Source of the DNA: Promicromonospora soli
GTDB lineage: Bacteria > Actinomycetota > Actinomycetes > Actinomycetales > Cellulomonadaceae
NCBI RefSeq assembly: GCF_014653785.1
Contig: NZ_BNAS01000002.1
Coordinates: 656,807 to 720,806 of the forward strand
DNA length: 64,000 nucleotides
Direction of reading: 5' to 3'
The notes beneath the pieces were generated by a model. The model was not told the origin of the DNA. It worked only from the letters and a program-made list of their open reading frames with translations, and searched no databases. Both the position numbers and the translations under genes were made by a program. Numbering within the stretch: position 1 is the first letter of the stretch; every line of letters starts with the position of its first letter. Positions 24,668-33,510 of the stretch are shown piece by piece.

Positions 24668-25900
24668 CTATTCCGGAGAGAGCACGTAGCCGCGGAACCA
24701 GCGGGCAGTCTCGCGCCATACCTGCTCCCGCGCGGGCTTCGCGGAGAGGGTCACGTCGTGCAGGCCACCAGTGATGCGCACGAGCGTGGTGACGGAGCCG
24801 ACGTCGGGCACCCGGCGAGCGATCCCGACCACGTCCAGCACCGAATCCGTGCTCTTCATGTCCTCGCTCCACCGCGTCGGGATGGTGCTGCGGCTGCTGA
24901 GCAGCACGAGGACCGGTATCTCGATGCCTAGCCCTCGTGCCACCTGGTCCTGCCCGCGAAAGATGGCGGCGAGCCAGGCCGGTGTGGGGGACCATCCCGC
25001 GTCGGGCCGCCAGACGACGTCGTAGTCCCACTCCCCGTCGAACCGCGACGAGATGGAGCGCGCATACAGGCCCCGGTCCAGGTTGACGAGCTGGCTGCGC
25101 GGCACCAGCGCGGACTGGACTCGGATGCCGGGCTCCATGATCTTGCGCACGGCCTCCCGGGGCTGGAACTCGAGCCACGGCGCGTTCAGCACGAGCCCGG
25201 CGACGCGCTCCTGGTTGCGCGCCGTCCACAGGCTGACGATGAGGCCGCCCGTGGAGTGCCCCATGAGCAGGAGCTTGCGCTCGTGCGCGGCGTCGCGACC
25301 GTGCCCCATGGCTTCGAGCGCGGCCTCGATGTCCTCGTCGTAGGTCGCGAGGCTGCGCACGTACCCCGGGGTCTGGCCCTCGCGCAGGCTACGGCCGTAA
25401 CGCCGCAGGTCGAGGGCGTGGAACCGCACCCCGTGCGACTCCCAGAAGTCCGCGAGGTGGGTCTGAAAGAAGTAGTCGAGCCAGCCGTGCACGTACAACA
25501 CGTCCACGCCGGAGTCGGGCGCCGAAGCCCGCGGCTCGCCGTCCTGCCCAGCGTCGGGCGCGGCTGGAACGGAATCGTGCGTGGCCTCTGGTTGCGGCCG
25601 TGCGGCGCCCCGCAGGTGCAGCCGCCGGCCCAGCTCCGACAACTCGTCCCAGAGGCGCGCCACCTGCGGGTTCTCCGCGCCGACGAGGCGGATGCCCCGG
25701 CGTGGCTCGGCATCGTCAGGCCGGTCCGGTGCGGGCCGGGCGCGGCGCACCAGGGTCGCCACCACCTCGTCCTCGTCCTCGTCGGGTTGCAGTTGCAACG
25801 TCAGTCGCTCGAAGCCCGGCAGTACGTCGGGCTCCCACGCCGGCTCCGGCGTCGGTTCCGGCGTCGGCCCGTCTTCCAGACCCGGGGAGAGGCTCGTCAT
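24668..25900 (-). CDS. Alpha/beta hydrolase (serine aminopeptidase S33 type)
   Basis: A 410-residue hydrolase. After an acidic, proline-rich N-terminal region, the fold starts at DVLYVHGWLDYFFQTHLADFW, with the nucleophile elbow GHSTGG (LLLMGHSTGGLIVSLW) and the catalytic His in TGGLHDVTLS. It belongs to the lysophospholipase/monoglyceride-lipase-like group, and acts probably in the cytoplasm because no signal peptide is present. ATG 25900 overlaps the TGA of the NmrA-like gene (ATGA), a translation-coupling arrangement that fixes the start; the longer frame to 26041 is antisense shadow. The substrate is unknown. Confidence 0.86.
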   Translation of the reverse strand: MTSLSPGLEDGPTPEPTPEPAWEPDVLPGFERLTLQLQPDEDEDEVVATLVRRARPAPDRPDDAEPRRGIRLVGAENPQVARLWDELSELGRRLHLRGAARPQPEATHDSVPAAPDAGQDGEPRASAPDSGVDVLYVHGWLDYFFQTHLADFWESHGVRFHALDLRRYGRSLREGQTPGYVRSLATYDEDIEAALEAMGHGRDAAHERKLLLMGHSTGGLIVSLWTARNQERVAGLVLNAPWLEFQPREAVRKIMEPGIRVQSALVPRSQLVNLDRGLYARSISSRFDGEWDYDVVWRPDAGWSPTPAWLAAIFRGQDQVARGLGIEIPVLVLLSSRSTIPTRWSEDMKSTDSVLDVVGIARRVPDVGSVTTLVRITGGLHDVTLSAKPAREQVWRETARWFRGYVLSPE

Positions 25901-26829
25901 CTGACCGACGGTAACCGGAGGTGCGCCCACTCGGCCGGATAGTCGTCGAGCCAGACGTCGAGCGACTGCGCCTCGCGCCCGGCGAGATGCCCGACGTCGG
26001 AGGTCACGTCCTCGAGCACGCCGGCCTCGATCGCCTGGCACTGGGTGATCCAGTCCTCCACCTCAGTGGCCGTCGACCGGTAGAACAGGGCGCGCGCCTG
26101 CTCGACGGTTTGCGGCACGTACTGGATGGTCCGCCCGGCGGCCGCCGCCAGCGACGCCGCGATCTCGTCGAAGCTCAGCGCTTCCGGGCCGGTCAGGAGA
26201 TAGGTCCGGCCGGCATGTCGGCGCCGGTTCTCGTCGAGGAGAACGGCGGTGGCGACATCTGCCACGTCGTCGTGCGATACGGAGGCGACCCTGCCCTCGC
26301 CGGCGGGTGCGCGGAGCAGCGCGGTATGCCTCCCGGACGACTCGTCGTGGACCGCAAACGCCAGGGTGCGATGGAACATGGCGGTCCGCAGCATCGTCCA
26401 CGTCAGGTCGGTGCCGCGCAGGTACTCCTCGGTGAGCCAGTCGTCTCGGGCCGCGGAGGCGATGGCGTCCGGCCCCGCGCCGACCGACGACACGTAGACC
26501 ACGTGCCGCACGCCGGCGAGCACGGCGGCATCGATCGCCGCGCGGTGCTTGCCGAGCCGGCCGGGACGCTCAGGGCTCGGCACGAGGAACACGGCGTAGG
26601 CCCCGGCGAACGCTCTGGTCAGCGCCCTGGTGTCGGCGTCGGACGGCGTGGTGAGGACCTGGGCCTCCGGCAACGGAGCGCCGTTGGGCAACCGGGGTGC
26701 CACGCCCCGCCCGCTGACCAGGAGGCGCTGCTGACCACCCGCCGCGGCCACGCGGAAGGCAAGCTTTGAACCCAGACGACCGTCAGCCCCGGTGAGGACG
26801 ACCAGCCGGTTGGGCGACGCTGGCGTCAT
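25897..26829 (-). CDS. NmrA-like NAD(P)-binding protein
   Basis: A 310-residue atypical short-chain dehydrogenase. The Rossmann motif is VVLTGADGRLGSKLA; downstream are AGAYAVFLVPSPE and VRHVVYVSSVGAG, with TWTMLRTAMFHRTLA and YLLTGPEALSFDEIAASLA. The arrangement matches NmrA/QOR2-type proteins, which sense or bind NAD(P)H and may lack enzyme activity. It starts at ATG 26829 (or GTG 26835) without a clear ribosome site. It overlaps the alpha/beta hydrolase start by four bases, so the two form an operon. Confidence 0.84.
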   Translation of the reverse strand: MTPASPNRLVVLTGADGRLGSKLAFRVAAAGGQQRLLVSGRGVAPRLPNGAPLPEAQVLTTPSDADTRALTRAFAGAYAVFLVPSPERPGRLGKHRAAIDAAVLAGVRHVVYVSSVGAGPDAIASAARDDWLTEEYLRGTDLTWTMLRTAMFHRTLAFAVHDESSGRHTALLRAPAGEGRVASVSHDDVADVATAVLLDENRRRHAGRTYLLTGPEALSFDEIAASLAAAAGRTIQYVPQTVEQARALFYRSTATEVEDWITQCQAIEAGVLEDVTSDVGHLAGREAQSLDVWLDDYPAEWAHLRLPSVR

Positions 26830-27299
26830 CCACACACCGTAATCGCCGGAGGCTCACCGAGGCGGGCGTAACGGGGTGAAATGCCCGCATCGCGCCGTCA
26901 TGTTCCGATAGGGAGTCAGGCGCACATTCTGCCTGATTGCGTGGGAAAGCCCGCGGGGCGACTTTCGTCAGCCGTGCTGGACGAGGCACGGCACCCGCGG
27001 GCTCCGGTGGCCGCGAGAAACTCGCCACCATGTCCCGTTGCGCCTGAACAGATCAGGAAGGCCCCGTGCTGAGCACTCCGACCGGCGTCGGCGCGAAACG
27101 CTTACGCGTCACGCGACTAGCGCGCGACCACCTCATGGGTCCGATGTGCATTCACTACTCGGATCACCTCCCTTCTCATGTGCCCACGAACCTACGCCGT
27201 CCGGCGGCGTCCGCCCAGGCTTTTTCCTTGCGGCGAAATCCATAGCCCCGAGCATCGGTCCGAGCGACGACTTTTGGTGCGTTCGTCCGTCTGCCCTGC
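26830..27299. other. Spacer between divergent genes without recognisable features
   Basis: About 470 bases between the NmrA-like gene (leftward) and the alpha/beta hydrolase gene (rightward). Only frames lacking protein-like character are seen. The two promoters must lie here, but I could not identify convincing -35/-10 pairs, RNAs or repeats. Confidence 0.5.
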
Positions 27300-28133
27300 A
27301 TGAGCATCACCACCGTCGACGCCTTCACCACGTCTGCCGACGGCACCCGGATCGCGTACGACCTCACCGGGCCCGGCCGCGGCCTGGCGCCGGCCATCGT
27401 GGTGGTCGACGGCGTCCTCGCCCACCGCCTGCCGATAACGCTCGCCGTGGCGTCGAAGCTTGGCGACCGGGCGACCACGCTGCGGTACGACCGGCGCGGG
27501 CGGGGCGGCAGCGGCGACACACCCCCGTACAGCGTGGACCGGGAGGTCGACGACATCGCCGCGCTGCTGGAGGTCACCGGTCCGGCGGCGCTGCTTGGTA
27601 TCTCCTCGGGCGCGTTCCTGGCACTGCGGGCGGCGGCCGATCTCGGCGCCTGTGTCACCGGCGTCCTCTGCTACGAACCGACCTACGACGTGGCGAGCGG
27701 CGAACCGCCCACCGACCCCCGGATGATCGCGGGGGTCGAGGCCTGCGTCGAGGCGGGCGACCCGGGCAGCGCCGTCGAGCTGTTCCTCGACGCGGTGGGC
27801 ATGCCCTGTCGGCTCGTGCCCCTCATGCGGGCGTCGCCGTCGTGGGCGAACCTCGAGGCGATCGCACCGACCATCGCCTACGACGGCCGGATACTCGCGA
27901 ATGTCGCCCTGGGGCACCGCGCCCTGATGGGCCGGTGGGACCTGATCACCCAGCCCGTTCTCGTGGTCGACGGCTCCGCGAGCGCCGCGACGGTCGCGGC
28001 CGCCGCCGAGTCGCTGGCGGCCGTGCTTCCGGCGGCGCGTCGGATCACCCTGCCCGGGCATGGGACCGACGTGCCGCCGGAGGCGATGGCGGAGGCCGTC
28101 GCCGGCTTCCTCAGAACGGCCGGCGCGCCTTGA
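27300..28133 (+). CDS. Alpha/beta hydrolase family protein
   Basis: A 277-residue hydrolase: oxyanion-region VVVDGVLAHR, the conserved TLRYDRRGRGGSGDTPPY, nucleophile elbow LLGISSGAFLALRAA (Ser in GISSG) and catalytic His in ITLPGHGTDVPPE. The acid is likely the Asp in QPVLVVDGSASA. The fold is that of small esterases and C-C hydrolases; the substrate is unknown. Start ATG 27300 (MSITTVDAFTTSADGTRIAYD) gives the standard N-terminal strand. Its 3' end overlaps the methyltransferase gene tail-to-tail by 23 bases. Confidence 0.85.
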   Translation: MSITTVDAFTTSADGTRIAYDLTGPGRGLAPAIVVVDGVLAHRLPITLAVASKLGDRATTLRYDRRGRGGSGDTPPYSVDREVDDIAALLEVTGPAALLGISSGAFLALRAAADLGACVTGVLCYEPTYDVASGEPPTDPRMIAGVEACVEAGDPGSAVELFLDAVGMPCRLVPLMRASPSWANLEAIAPTIAYDGRILANVALGHRALMGRWDLITQPVLVVDGSASAATVAAAAESLAAVLPAARRITLPGHGTDVPPEAMAEAVAGFLRTAGAP

Positions 28134-28959
28134 CCAGGATGCGCGGGGCCTCGTCGACGAGCTCGTTGCCCGTCGCGAAGTGCATGTGCAGCGCGCGCAG
28201 CCCCGCCTCGTGCCGAGCGACGGCGGCCGGGCTCAGCTCGGCGAGGTCCGGCACCTGCCATGCCGCCATCCGCAGGTACCAGAGCACCGAGGACAGGTCC
28301 TTGAAGGTGCGCGTGCCCGCGTACTCCGTGGCCTCCACGACCTCCAGGCCGGAGGCGACGAGGCCGTCCGAGATGACGTCGAGAGTGACGCCGTCCGGGT
28401 CCCAGCCGAGCGGCACACCGAGCGCCTTGTTGAGGACGATGCCGTCGCGCGTGTCCACCTGCTCGGTCAGGAACGTCCCGCCCGGCTCCAGCACGCGGCC
28501 CACCTCGTCGGGGTCGATGGCGCTGAACCGGCTGAGCACCGCGCTGTACTGGCCGTCGAAGAAGGGCAGCAGCACGTCACCCGCCCAGGACGGCTCGACC
28601 CGGCGTACGTCCACGCCGATCGGCTCGAGGCGACGTCGGGCGGTGAGGAAGGCCGGACCGACCTCCGTCGCGGCCGAACCCTTGGGGAGCGGGCCGAGGC
28701 CCGCGAAGAAGTCACCGTCGCCGGTGCCGATGTCGAGCACGGCACCCGTGGAGCCGAGCACCACCTCGCGTGCGAGCGCGGGGTAGTCCCACTCGGGGGC
28801 GTCAATCGTGAGACGGTCGTCGACGGGGGCGCCGTCGAGACCACCTGTGAACAGAGCAGAGGGGGTCGAAGGGGTCGCAGGGGCGTTGCGCGCCCATTCG
28901 ATGTGGTCCTCGAACGGCGCATCCGGCGCCGGAGCTGGGGCGATCGAGACGTCAAGCAT
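28111..28959 (-). CDS. Class I SAM-dependent methyltransferase
   Basis: A 282-residue enzyme. The SAM-binding motif I is GAVLDIGTGDGDFFAGL, followed by ATEVGPAFLTARRRLEPIGVDV, motif II-like SAVLSRFSAI and the post-motif EPGGTFLTEQVDTRD. The sequence resembles small-molecule methyltransferases; the acceptor is unknown. ATG 28959 (MLDVSIAPAP) is taken because the extension to 28989 is unconserved; no Shine-Dalgarno sequence is evident. It is divergent from anmK across 83 bases. Confidence 0.84.
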   Translation of the reverse strand: MLDVSIAPAPAPDAPFEDHIEWARNAPATPSTPSALFTGGLDGAPVDDRLTIDAPEWDYPALAREVVLGSTGAVLDIGTGDGDFFAGLGPLPKGSAATEVGPAFLTARRRLEPIGVDVRRVEPSWAGDVLLPFFDGQYSAVLSRFSAIDPDEVGRVLEPGGTFLTEQVDTRDGIVLNKALGVPLGWDPDGVTLDVISDGLVASGLEVVEATEYAGTRTFKDLSSVLWYLRMAAWQVPDLAELSPAAVARHEAGLRALHMHFATGNELVDEAPRILVKARRPF

Positions 28960-29042
28960 GTGGGAGATTGTGGCGCAAACGGGGAGCAAGGGCTAACACC
29001 GCCATAAACACGACCGGAGCGGTCGGTCGGAAGGGGGATCGG

Positions 29043-30317
29043 ATGCTCTCGGATCGGCAGCCGGCGGCGGGGTCGCAGTCCCCGTTGCGCGTGATCGGCC
29101 TGATGTCGGGCACGTCCCACGACGCCGTCGACGCCGCCGCGTGCGAGCTCCGCCTCGCCGGCGACACACTTGTGCTCACGCCGCTCGGACACCTCTCCGT
29201 TCCTTACCCGACGGCGCTCCGGGCCGACCTCATGGCGGCCCTCCCGCCAGCCTCGACCACGCTGGAGACCGTGTGCCGGCTGGACACGGGAGTCGGACAG
29301 GCCCTCGCCGATGTCGCCGCCCGCGCCGTGGCCGAGCTCTGCGGCGGGCGCGCCGACCTCGTGGTCTCGCACGGCCAGACGGTCTTCCACTGGGCGGCCT
29401 CTGACGGGGGTGTACGCGGGACGCTGCAGATCGGCGAGCCAGCGTGGATCGCCGAGGCGACCGGGCTGCCCATCGTCTCCGGCCTCCGGACGCGGGACGT
29501 CGCCGCGGGTGGGCAGGGCGCTCCCCTGGTCGGCCTGTTCGACGCCCTGTGGCTCGCCGGCCGCCCCGGCACGACCGTCGCGCTGAACCTTGGCGGCATC
29601 GCGAACGTGACGGTGCTGCCTTCGGCGTCACCGCGGGCCTGGTCGCTGGTCGAGCCTGTCTCTTCGCTGGTCGAGCTTGTCGAGACCCCTCTCGCCTTCG
29701 ACACCGGCCCCGCGTGCGCGCTGCTCGACGCCGCGACGCGACACGTCACTGCCGGCCGCCTCGCGTTCGACGCCGACGGAGCCCTCGCCGCGCGCGGTCG
29801 CGTGCTCCCCGACCTCCTGGCACGCCTGCTCGACGAGCCGTACTACGCGCGCCCGGCGCCGAAGTCGACGGGCAAGGAGCTGTTCAACCTGGACTACCTG
29901 TTGGCTCGCCTCGTGCCCACGCCGCCGACGCCGGAGGACCTGCTCGCCACCCTCGTCGCGCTCACCGCCGGCACCGTTGCGGACGCCGTCCGGCACACCG
30001 CCACCGAGGTCGTCGCCTCGGGTGGTGGTACGCACAACCCGGTTCTGATGGCGGCGCTCCGGGAAGAGCTGCCGGGCGTCGCCGTGCGGACCTCGGACGA
30101 GCTGGGCGTACCGAGCCAGGCCAAGGAGGCGCTGGCGTTCGCGGTGCTGGGCTGGCACACCTGGCACGGCCTGCCCAGCGTGCTGGCGGGTGCCACGGGT
30201 GCGCGGCACCCGAGCGTGCTGGGGTCGGTCACGCCTGGGCCGGACGGGTGGTATCCGCCGGGGCGGGGCGCTTGGGTCGGACAGCCGACGCGGCTGGAGA
30301 TCTCGCGGCCGGTCTGA
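29043..30317 (+). CDS. anmK: Anhydro-N-acetylmuramic acid kinase
   Basis: Phosphorylates and hydrolyses 1,6-anhydro-N-acetylmuramic acid to MurNAc-6-phosphate, recycling cell-wall sugar. The 424-residue product shows the family motifs VIGLMSGTSHDAVDAA, VSHGQTVFHWA, SGLRTRDVAAGGQGAPL, LNLGGIANVT, FDTGPACALLDAA, STGKELFNLDYL and VVASGGGTHNPVLM. ATG 29043 has GGAAGGGGG upstream. Two copies of a REP-like repeat (29645-29690) encode a WSLVEPVSSLVELVETP insert just before the FDTGPA motif; the frame remains open. No MurQ etherase or other recycling gene is adjacent. Confidence 0.94.
   Translation: MLSDRQPAAGSQSPLRVIGLMSGTSHDAVDAAACELRLAGDTLVLTPLGHLSVPYPTALRADLMAALPPASTTLETVCRLDTGVGQALADVAARAVAELCGGRADLVVSHGQTVFHWAASDGGVRGTLQIGEPAWIAEATGLPIVSGLRTRDVAAGGQGAPLVGLFDALWLAGRPGTTVALNLGGIANVTVLPSASPRAWSLVEPVSSLVELVETPLAFDTGPACALLDAATRHVTAGRLAFDADGALAARGRVLPDLLARLLDEPYYARPAPKSTGKELFNLDYLLARLVPTPPTPEDLLATLVALTAGTVADAVRHTATEVVASGGGTHNPVLMAALREELPGVAVRTSDELGVPSQAKEALAFAVLGWHTWHGLPSVLAGATGARHPSVLGSVTPGPDGWYPPGRGAWVGQPTRLEISRPV
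29645..29690. repeat. REP-like repeats inserted in anmK
   Basis: TGGTCGAGCCTGTC (from 29647) and TGGTCGAGCTTGTCGAGACC (from 29668) are direct repeats with the same core as the gcvT-gcvH spacer element. Together they add about 15 codons in frame, giving the peptide LVEPVSSLVELVET. Confidence 0.8.
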
Positions 30318-30465
30318 GCTGCCAAGACGGTGCGGCGCGGAACCTGTCCGGGTGAATACGGTGAGGAACGCCCCGTTTCGGCGGAAACCCGGTTCGGCGC
30401 CGGATAAAGTCACGCGACTTGTCGTCCCGCGCACGAATCATGCGCGGCTACCGCTGGAGCGTCCG

Positions 30466-33000
30466 ATGTCGACCTCAGTATCTCGGCGGTTCCTCCCCTC
30501 AGCCCGGCGGGTTGGTGCGTCACTCGTGGCTTCCGGGCTGGTCCTCGCTCTTGCCACGACGACCGCCGGGGCCGCGCCGGCACCAGCCGCGCCCGCCTCG
30601 TCGGGAGCGACGGAGGCGGTGGCCGAGCCCATCGACCCCACGTTCGTGCAGGAGGGGATGCCGAGCCTGAACGGGGGGCAGGTAGTCGCGTGGGGAGACC
30701 TCGGCGGCCCGCTCCCCAGCGCCTCACCGCGAGCGCTCCCGGACGGGGTGCATGCCGTCGGAATGTCTGCCGACAAGCACCAGGTCATGGTGCTACGGAG
30801 TGACGGACGGGTCGACGTGCACCCGTACGACGTCTCCGGCGGCACCGCACGTCACCTCATTCCTCCGACGGGCACAACGTTCGTTGCCGTCTCAGCGGAC
30901 TGGTACGGGACGGCGGAGCTCCTCAGGTCCGACGGCGTTGTGGTGAACGCAGCAGGCGAACCGACGAAGACACCTCCCGAGGGCCTGGAGTACACCGCGA
31001 TCTCAGGTCACCTGGCCCTCCGTTCAGACGGAACCCTCGACCCCGCCCCGGTACCAGGCGAGTCATGCCCCGAATCGCGCGACCCGGGTACCGGTCTTCG
31101 CTACACGGCCGTCACCGCTCTCCCGCGGTGGCGCAGCTGGGCCGCGCTCCGGAGCGACGGCGCTTACGTGCACTGCGGGTGGCCGCTCGACGGGGCCGAG
31201 GGATCAGAGCCAATGGTCGTCAAACCTCCGGCGGGCACGATCTTCGTCGGCATCGACATGAGCCTGGGGGAGGTGGTGGGTGCCACCGCGGACGGTCGGA
31301 TCATCTCGTCCGGCGGGAGGCAGCTCGCGACCGCTCCTCCGGGACGTTCGATCGTCTCGCTGGCCACGCTGGAGCAGGGGGCCGGCGCCGCAACGCTTGA
31401 CGACGGGTCGATCCTTGAGTGGGGTCTCAGCGAAGTGGACTCCGCGCCCCCACTTGTCCCAGCCGACCGCGCCGTGTTCTCTGCCGTCGGCGGATATACG
31501 AGCGACGGACAGCACTGGGCGATCGTCGTCGGCGACCCCGTACCCGTGGAGGTCTCCGTAGAGCCGGTGCTGCCACTGGACCGGCCCCTCCGGGTCACGG
31601 ATTCCGTCCAAGTCAGCGTGACCGCGGCGCTCGCCGACGGAATGCCTGTCCCCGGGCAAGCAGAGCCGACAGTGCGGGCACCTGACGGGGGAGATCAGAC
31701 GCTTGCGCCGGTGAGCGTGTCGCGGTCGGATCCTGCCGAGATCTCCCTCTCGCGCGAGCAGCACGCACAGATCGGAACCCACACGCTGAACGTGGCCTTC
31801 TCCGGGGCGCCTTACATCACGACCACCGTTGAGACCCCGCTCGACTTCGTCGAGCCTAGCCCGGTCGTGCTCACTACTTCGGGCCCGACCACCTGGCACC
31901 GCGGCACCGAGAACTCACTCTGCTTCACGCTCGCTACCGAGGACGGGTCACCCCTCTGGTGGACGAGGGCCGGCCAAGCGACGATCAGCGTGGAAGGTGA
32001 TCCGGGCCAGGTCTACCAGGTGTGGCAACCCTCCTGGGAGAGCGCGACGGTCAGGTCGTGCATGCACTATCTCGCGCTTCAGCCGGGGACCTACACGGCC
32101 CACTTCGACTACGAGGGTTGGAGTGCAGCCGACTCGGCATCGTGGACAGGTCAGGTCGTGGTCTTGCCGCCAGCGAGAACACAGGTCGAGAGCGATCTGC
32201 CGACGGGGTGGCGCTACGGGCAAATGCCAGACGTTGTCTGGGCCGACGTGACGTCCGAGGGTCCCGTGCCGTCCGGGTACGTTCATTTGCAGGTGGACGG
32301 CTCCTCGTTCGGCTCTGGCGATTGGCTTGACGCGACCGGGCGCGGTCGACTCTGGATCGGCGACGAGGAAGAGCTGGTTCCAGGCAGCTACTCGATGGTG
32401 GTGAGGTACAGCCGCGACCCCGGCTTCCTCCTGTCTAAGCTGGAGCGAACCGTCTTCGTCCGTCCTGCGGTCTTCACCACGAAGTCTGCATCGATCAGCG
32501 GAACTCCGAAGGTGGGCCAGACCCTGACCGCCGTGCCTGGCACGTGGTCGCCAACGCCCACCAGCTACCTCTACACCTGGAAGGTCGACGGCGTGGTCGT
32601 CCTGGGCGCGACGTCGAGCACGTTCACCGTCCCAGCGTCCGCGGCGGGCAAGACGATCAAAGTGCTTGTCACTGGTCTCAGGCAGTACTACGAGTCGTTA
32701 GCAGCCAGCGCCCCCGTCACTGTCGCGCCGGGGACCTTCACGGCGCCGAGGCCGACGATCACGGGGACGAAGCAGGTCGGGTCGACGCTGACGGTGAGCC
32801 GCGGGACGTGGTCGCCGCAGCCGACGTCGGTCACCTACGTGTGGAAGGCAGACGGCGTGAAGATCGCGACCCGCACGAGCAACCAGTTCGTGATCCCCGT
32901 ATCGGCTCGGGGCAAGCACCTGACAGTCACGGTGATCGGTTCCCGCACCGGCTACACAACCAAGTCGGTCACGAGCTACCGCACGGTGACCATCCGCTGA
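30466..33000 (+). CDS. Large exported protein with RCC1-like and Ig-like repeats
   Basis: An 844-residue secreted protein. Signal peptide: RRVGASLVASGLVLALATTTAGAA. Residues about 60-370 contain RCC1-like propeller repeats with recurring (L)RSDG or (A)DDG strands (VMVLRSDGRVDV, AELLRSDGVVV, LALRSDGTL, AALRSDGAYV, GATADGRIIS, ATLDDGSILEWG). Residues about 370-670 are beta-rich. The last ~170 residues are two tandem repeats of the actinobacterial Ig-like type (SISGTPKVGQTLTAVPGTWSPTPTSYLYTWKVDGV and TITGTKQVGSTLTVSRGTWSPQPTSVTYVWKADGV). No anchor motif is present. ATG 30466 has GGAG six bases upstream. A surface or secreted binding function is inferred only. Confidence 0.85.
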   Translation: MSTSVSRRFLPSARRVGASLVASGLVLALATTTAGAAPAPAAPASSGATEAVAEPIDPTFVQEGMPSLNGGQVVAWGDLGGPLPSASPRALPDGVHAVGMSADKHQVMVLRSDGRVDVHPYDVSGGTARHLIPPTGTTFVAVSADWYGTAELLRSDGVVVNAAGEPTKTPPEGLEYTAISGHLALRSDGTLDPAPVPGESCPESRDPGTGLRYTAVTALPRWRSWAALRSDGAYVHCGWPLDGAEGSEPMVVKPPAGTIFVGIDMSLGEVVGATADGRIISSGGRQLATAPPGRSIVSLATLEQGAGAATLDDGSILEWGLSEVDSAPPLVPADRAVFSAVGGYTSDGQHWAIVVGDPVPVEVSVEPVLPLDRPLRVTDSVQVSVTAALADGMPVPGQAEPTVRAPDGGDQTLAPVSVSRSDPAEISLSREQHAQIGTHTLNVAFSGAPYITTTVETPLDFVEPSPVVLTTSGPTTWHRGTENSLCFTLATEDGSPLWWTRAGQATISVEGDPGQVYQVWQPSWESATVRSCMHYLALQPGTYTAHFDYEGWSAADSASWTGQVVVLPPARTQVESDLPTGWRYGQMPDVVWADVTSEGPVPSGYVHLQVDGSSFGSGDWLDATGRGRLWIGDEEELVPGSYSMVVRYSRDPGFLLSKLERTVFVRPAVFTTKSASISGTPKVGQTLTAVPGTWSPTPTSYLYTWKVDGVVVLGATSSTFTVPASAAGKTIKVLVTGLRQYYESLAASAPVTVAPGTFTAPRPTITGTKQVGSTLTVSRGTWSPQPTSVTYVWKADGVKIATRTSNQFVIPVSARGKHLTVTVIGSRTGYTTKSVTSYRTVTIR

Positions 33001-33019
33001 CTCAGGGACAGCCCCACAC

Positions 33020-33063
33020 CGGCCGAGGCAGTGACGTCCGAGCGGACGTCACTGCCTCGGCCG
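33020..33063 (+). terminator. Perfect 21-bp palindrome after the exported-protein gene
   Basis: Two complementary 21-base arms (33020-33040, 33043-33063) separated by AG, 20 bases after the stop. No U-run follows. It probably terminates or protects the message of the upstream gene. Confidence 0.6.
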
Positions 33064-33148
33064 TTCGGGAGGTGAGAGAGGGCGACCCGAGCCACGGGAG
33101 AAGTACCCATATCGGGGCGCTGACCGCCGCCCCGGTCCGGGCATGACG

Positions 33149-33177
33149 AAGGCCCCGACTCTCTGAGTCGGGGCCTT
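33149..33177 (-). terminator. Hairpin after tRNA-Leu
   Basis: AAGGCCCCGACTC (33149-33161) pairs exactly with GAGTCGGGGCCTT (33165-33177). It lies just 3' of tRNA-Leu on the minus strand, consistent with its terminator; the U-tract is short. Confidence 0.6.
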
Positions 33178-33187
33178 GCGTACAACG

Positions 33188-33271
33188 TGCGCGAGGGGGG
33201 AGTTGAACCCCCACGCCCTTTCGGGCACACGGACCTGAACCGTGCGCGTCTGCCTATTCCGCCACTCGCGC
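33188..33271 (-). tRNA. tRNA-Leu (anticodon CAG)
   Basis: On the minus strand, GCGCGAG pairs with CTCGCGC in the acceptor stem, the D-arm includes GGCGGAATAGGCAGACGC, the anticodon loop is TTCAGGT (CAG) and a class II long variable arm (TGCCCGAAAGGGCG) precedes GGGGGTTCAACTCCCCC. CCA is not encoded. Confidence 0.93.
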
Positions 33272-33510
33272 GCTGCTGGACGAGGCTAGCACGGCGAAGA
33301 GGGTGACTCCGAATCCAATAACGGTGAAGTGGTTCACGTCCCGCCGCAGGTCTAGTAGCGTGCGGATCCGCCCAAGTCTCTCCTCACCGCGCCACCTGAG
33401 GGAAGATCGGAGAAGATCCGCAGGACATCCACAGTATTGGAGTCTGCGGAGACCTACCGGTCTATACGATCTAGGTAGTCTGCCCGGCGCAGACCCTGGA
33501 AGGAGGTGGC

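Noticed and set aside
24668-26041. Longer start for the alpha/beta hydrolase
   Set aside because: The extension lies over the NmrA-like gene in another frame. The ATGA overlap at 25897-25900 defines the start.
26830-27299. Possible hidden gene or RNA in the spacer
   Set aside because: No conserved RNA motif, hairpin with U-run or protein-like frame could be supported.
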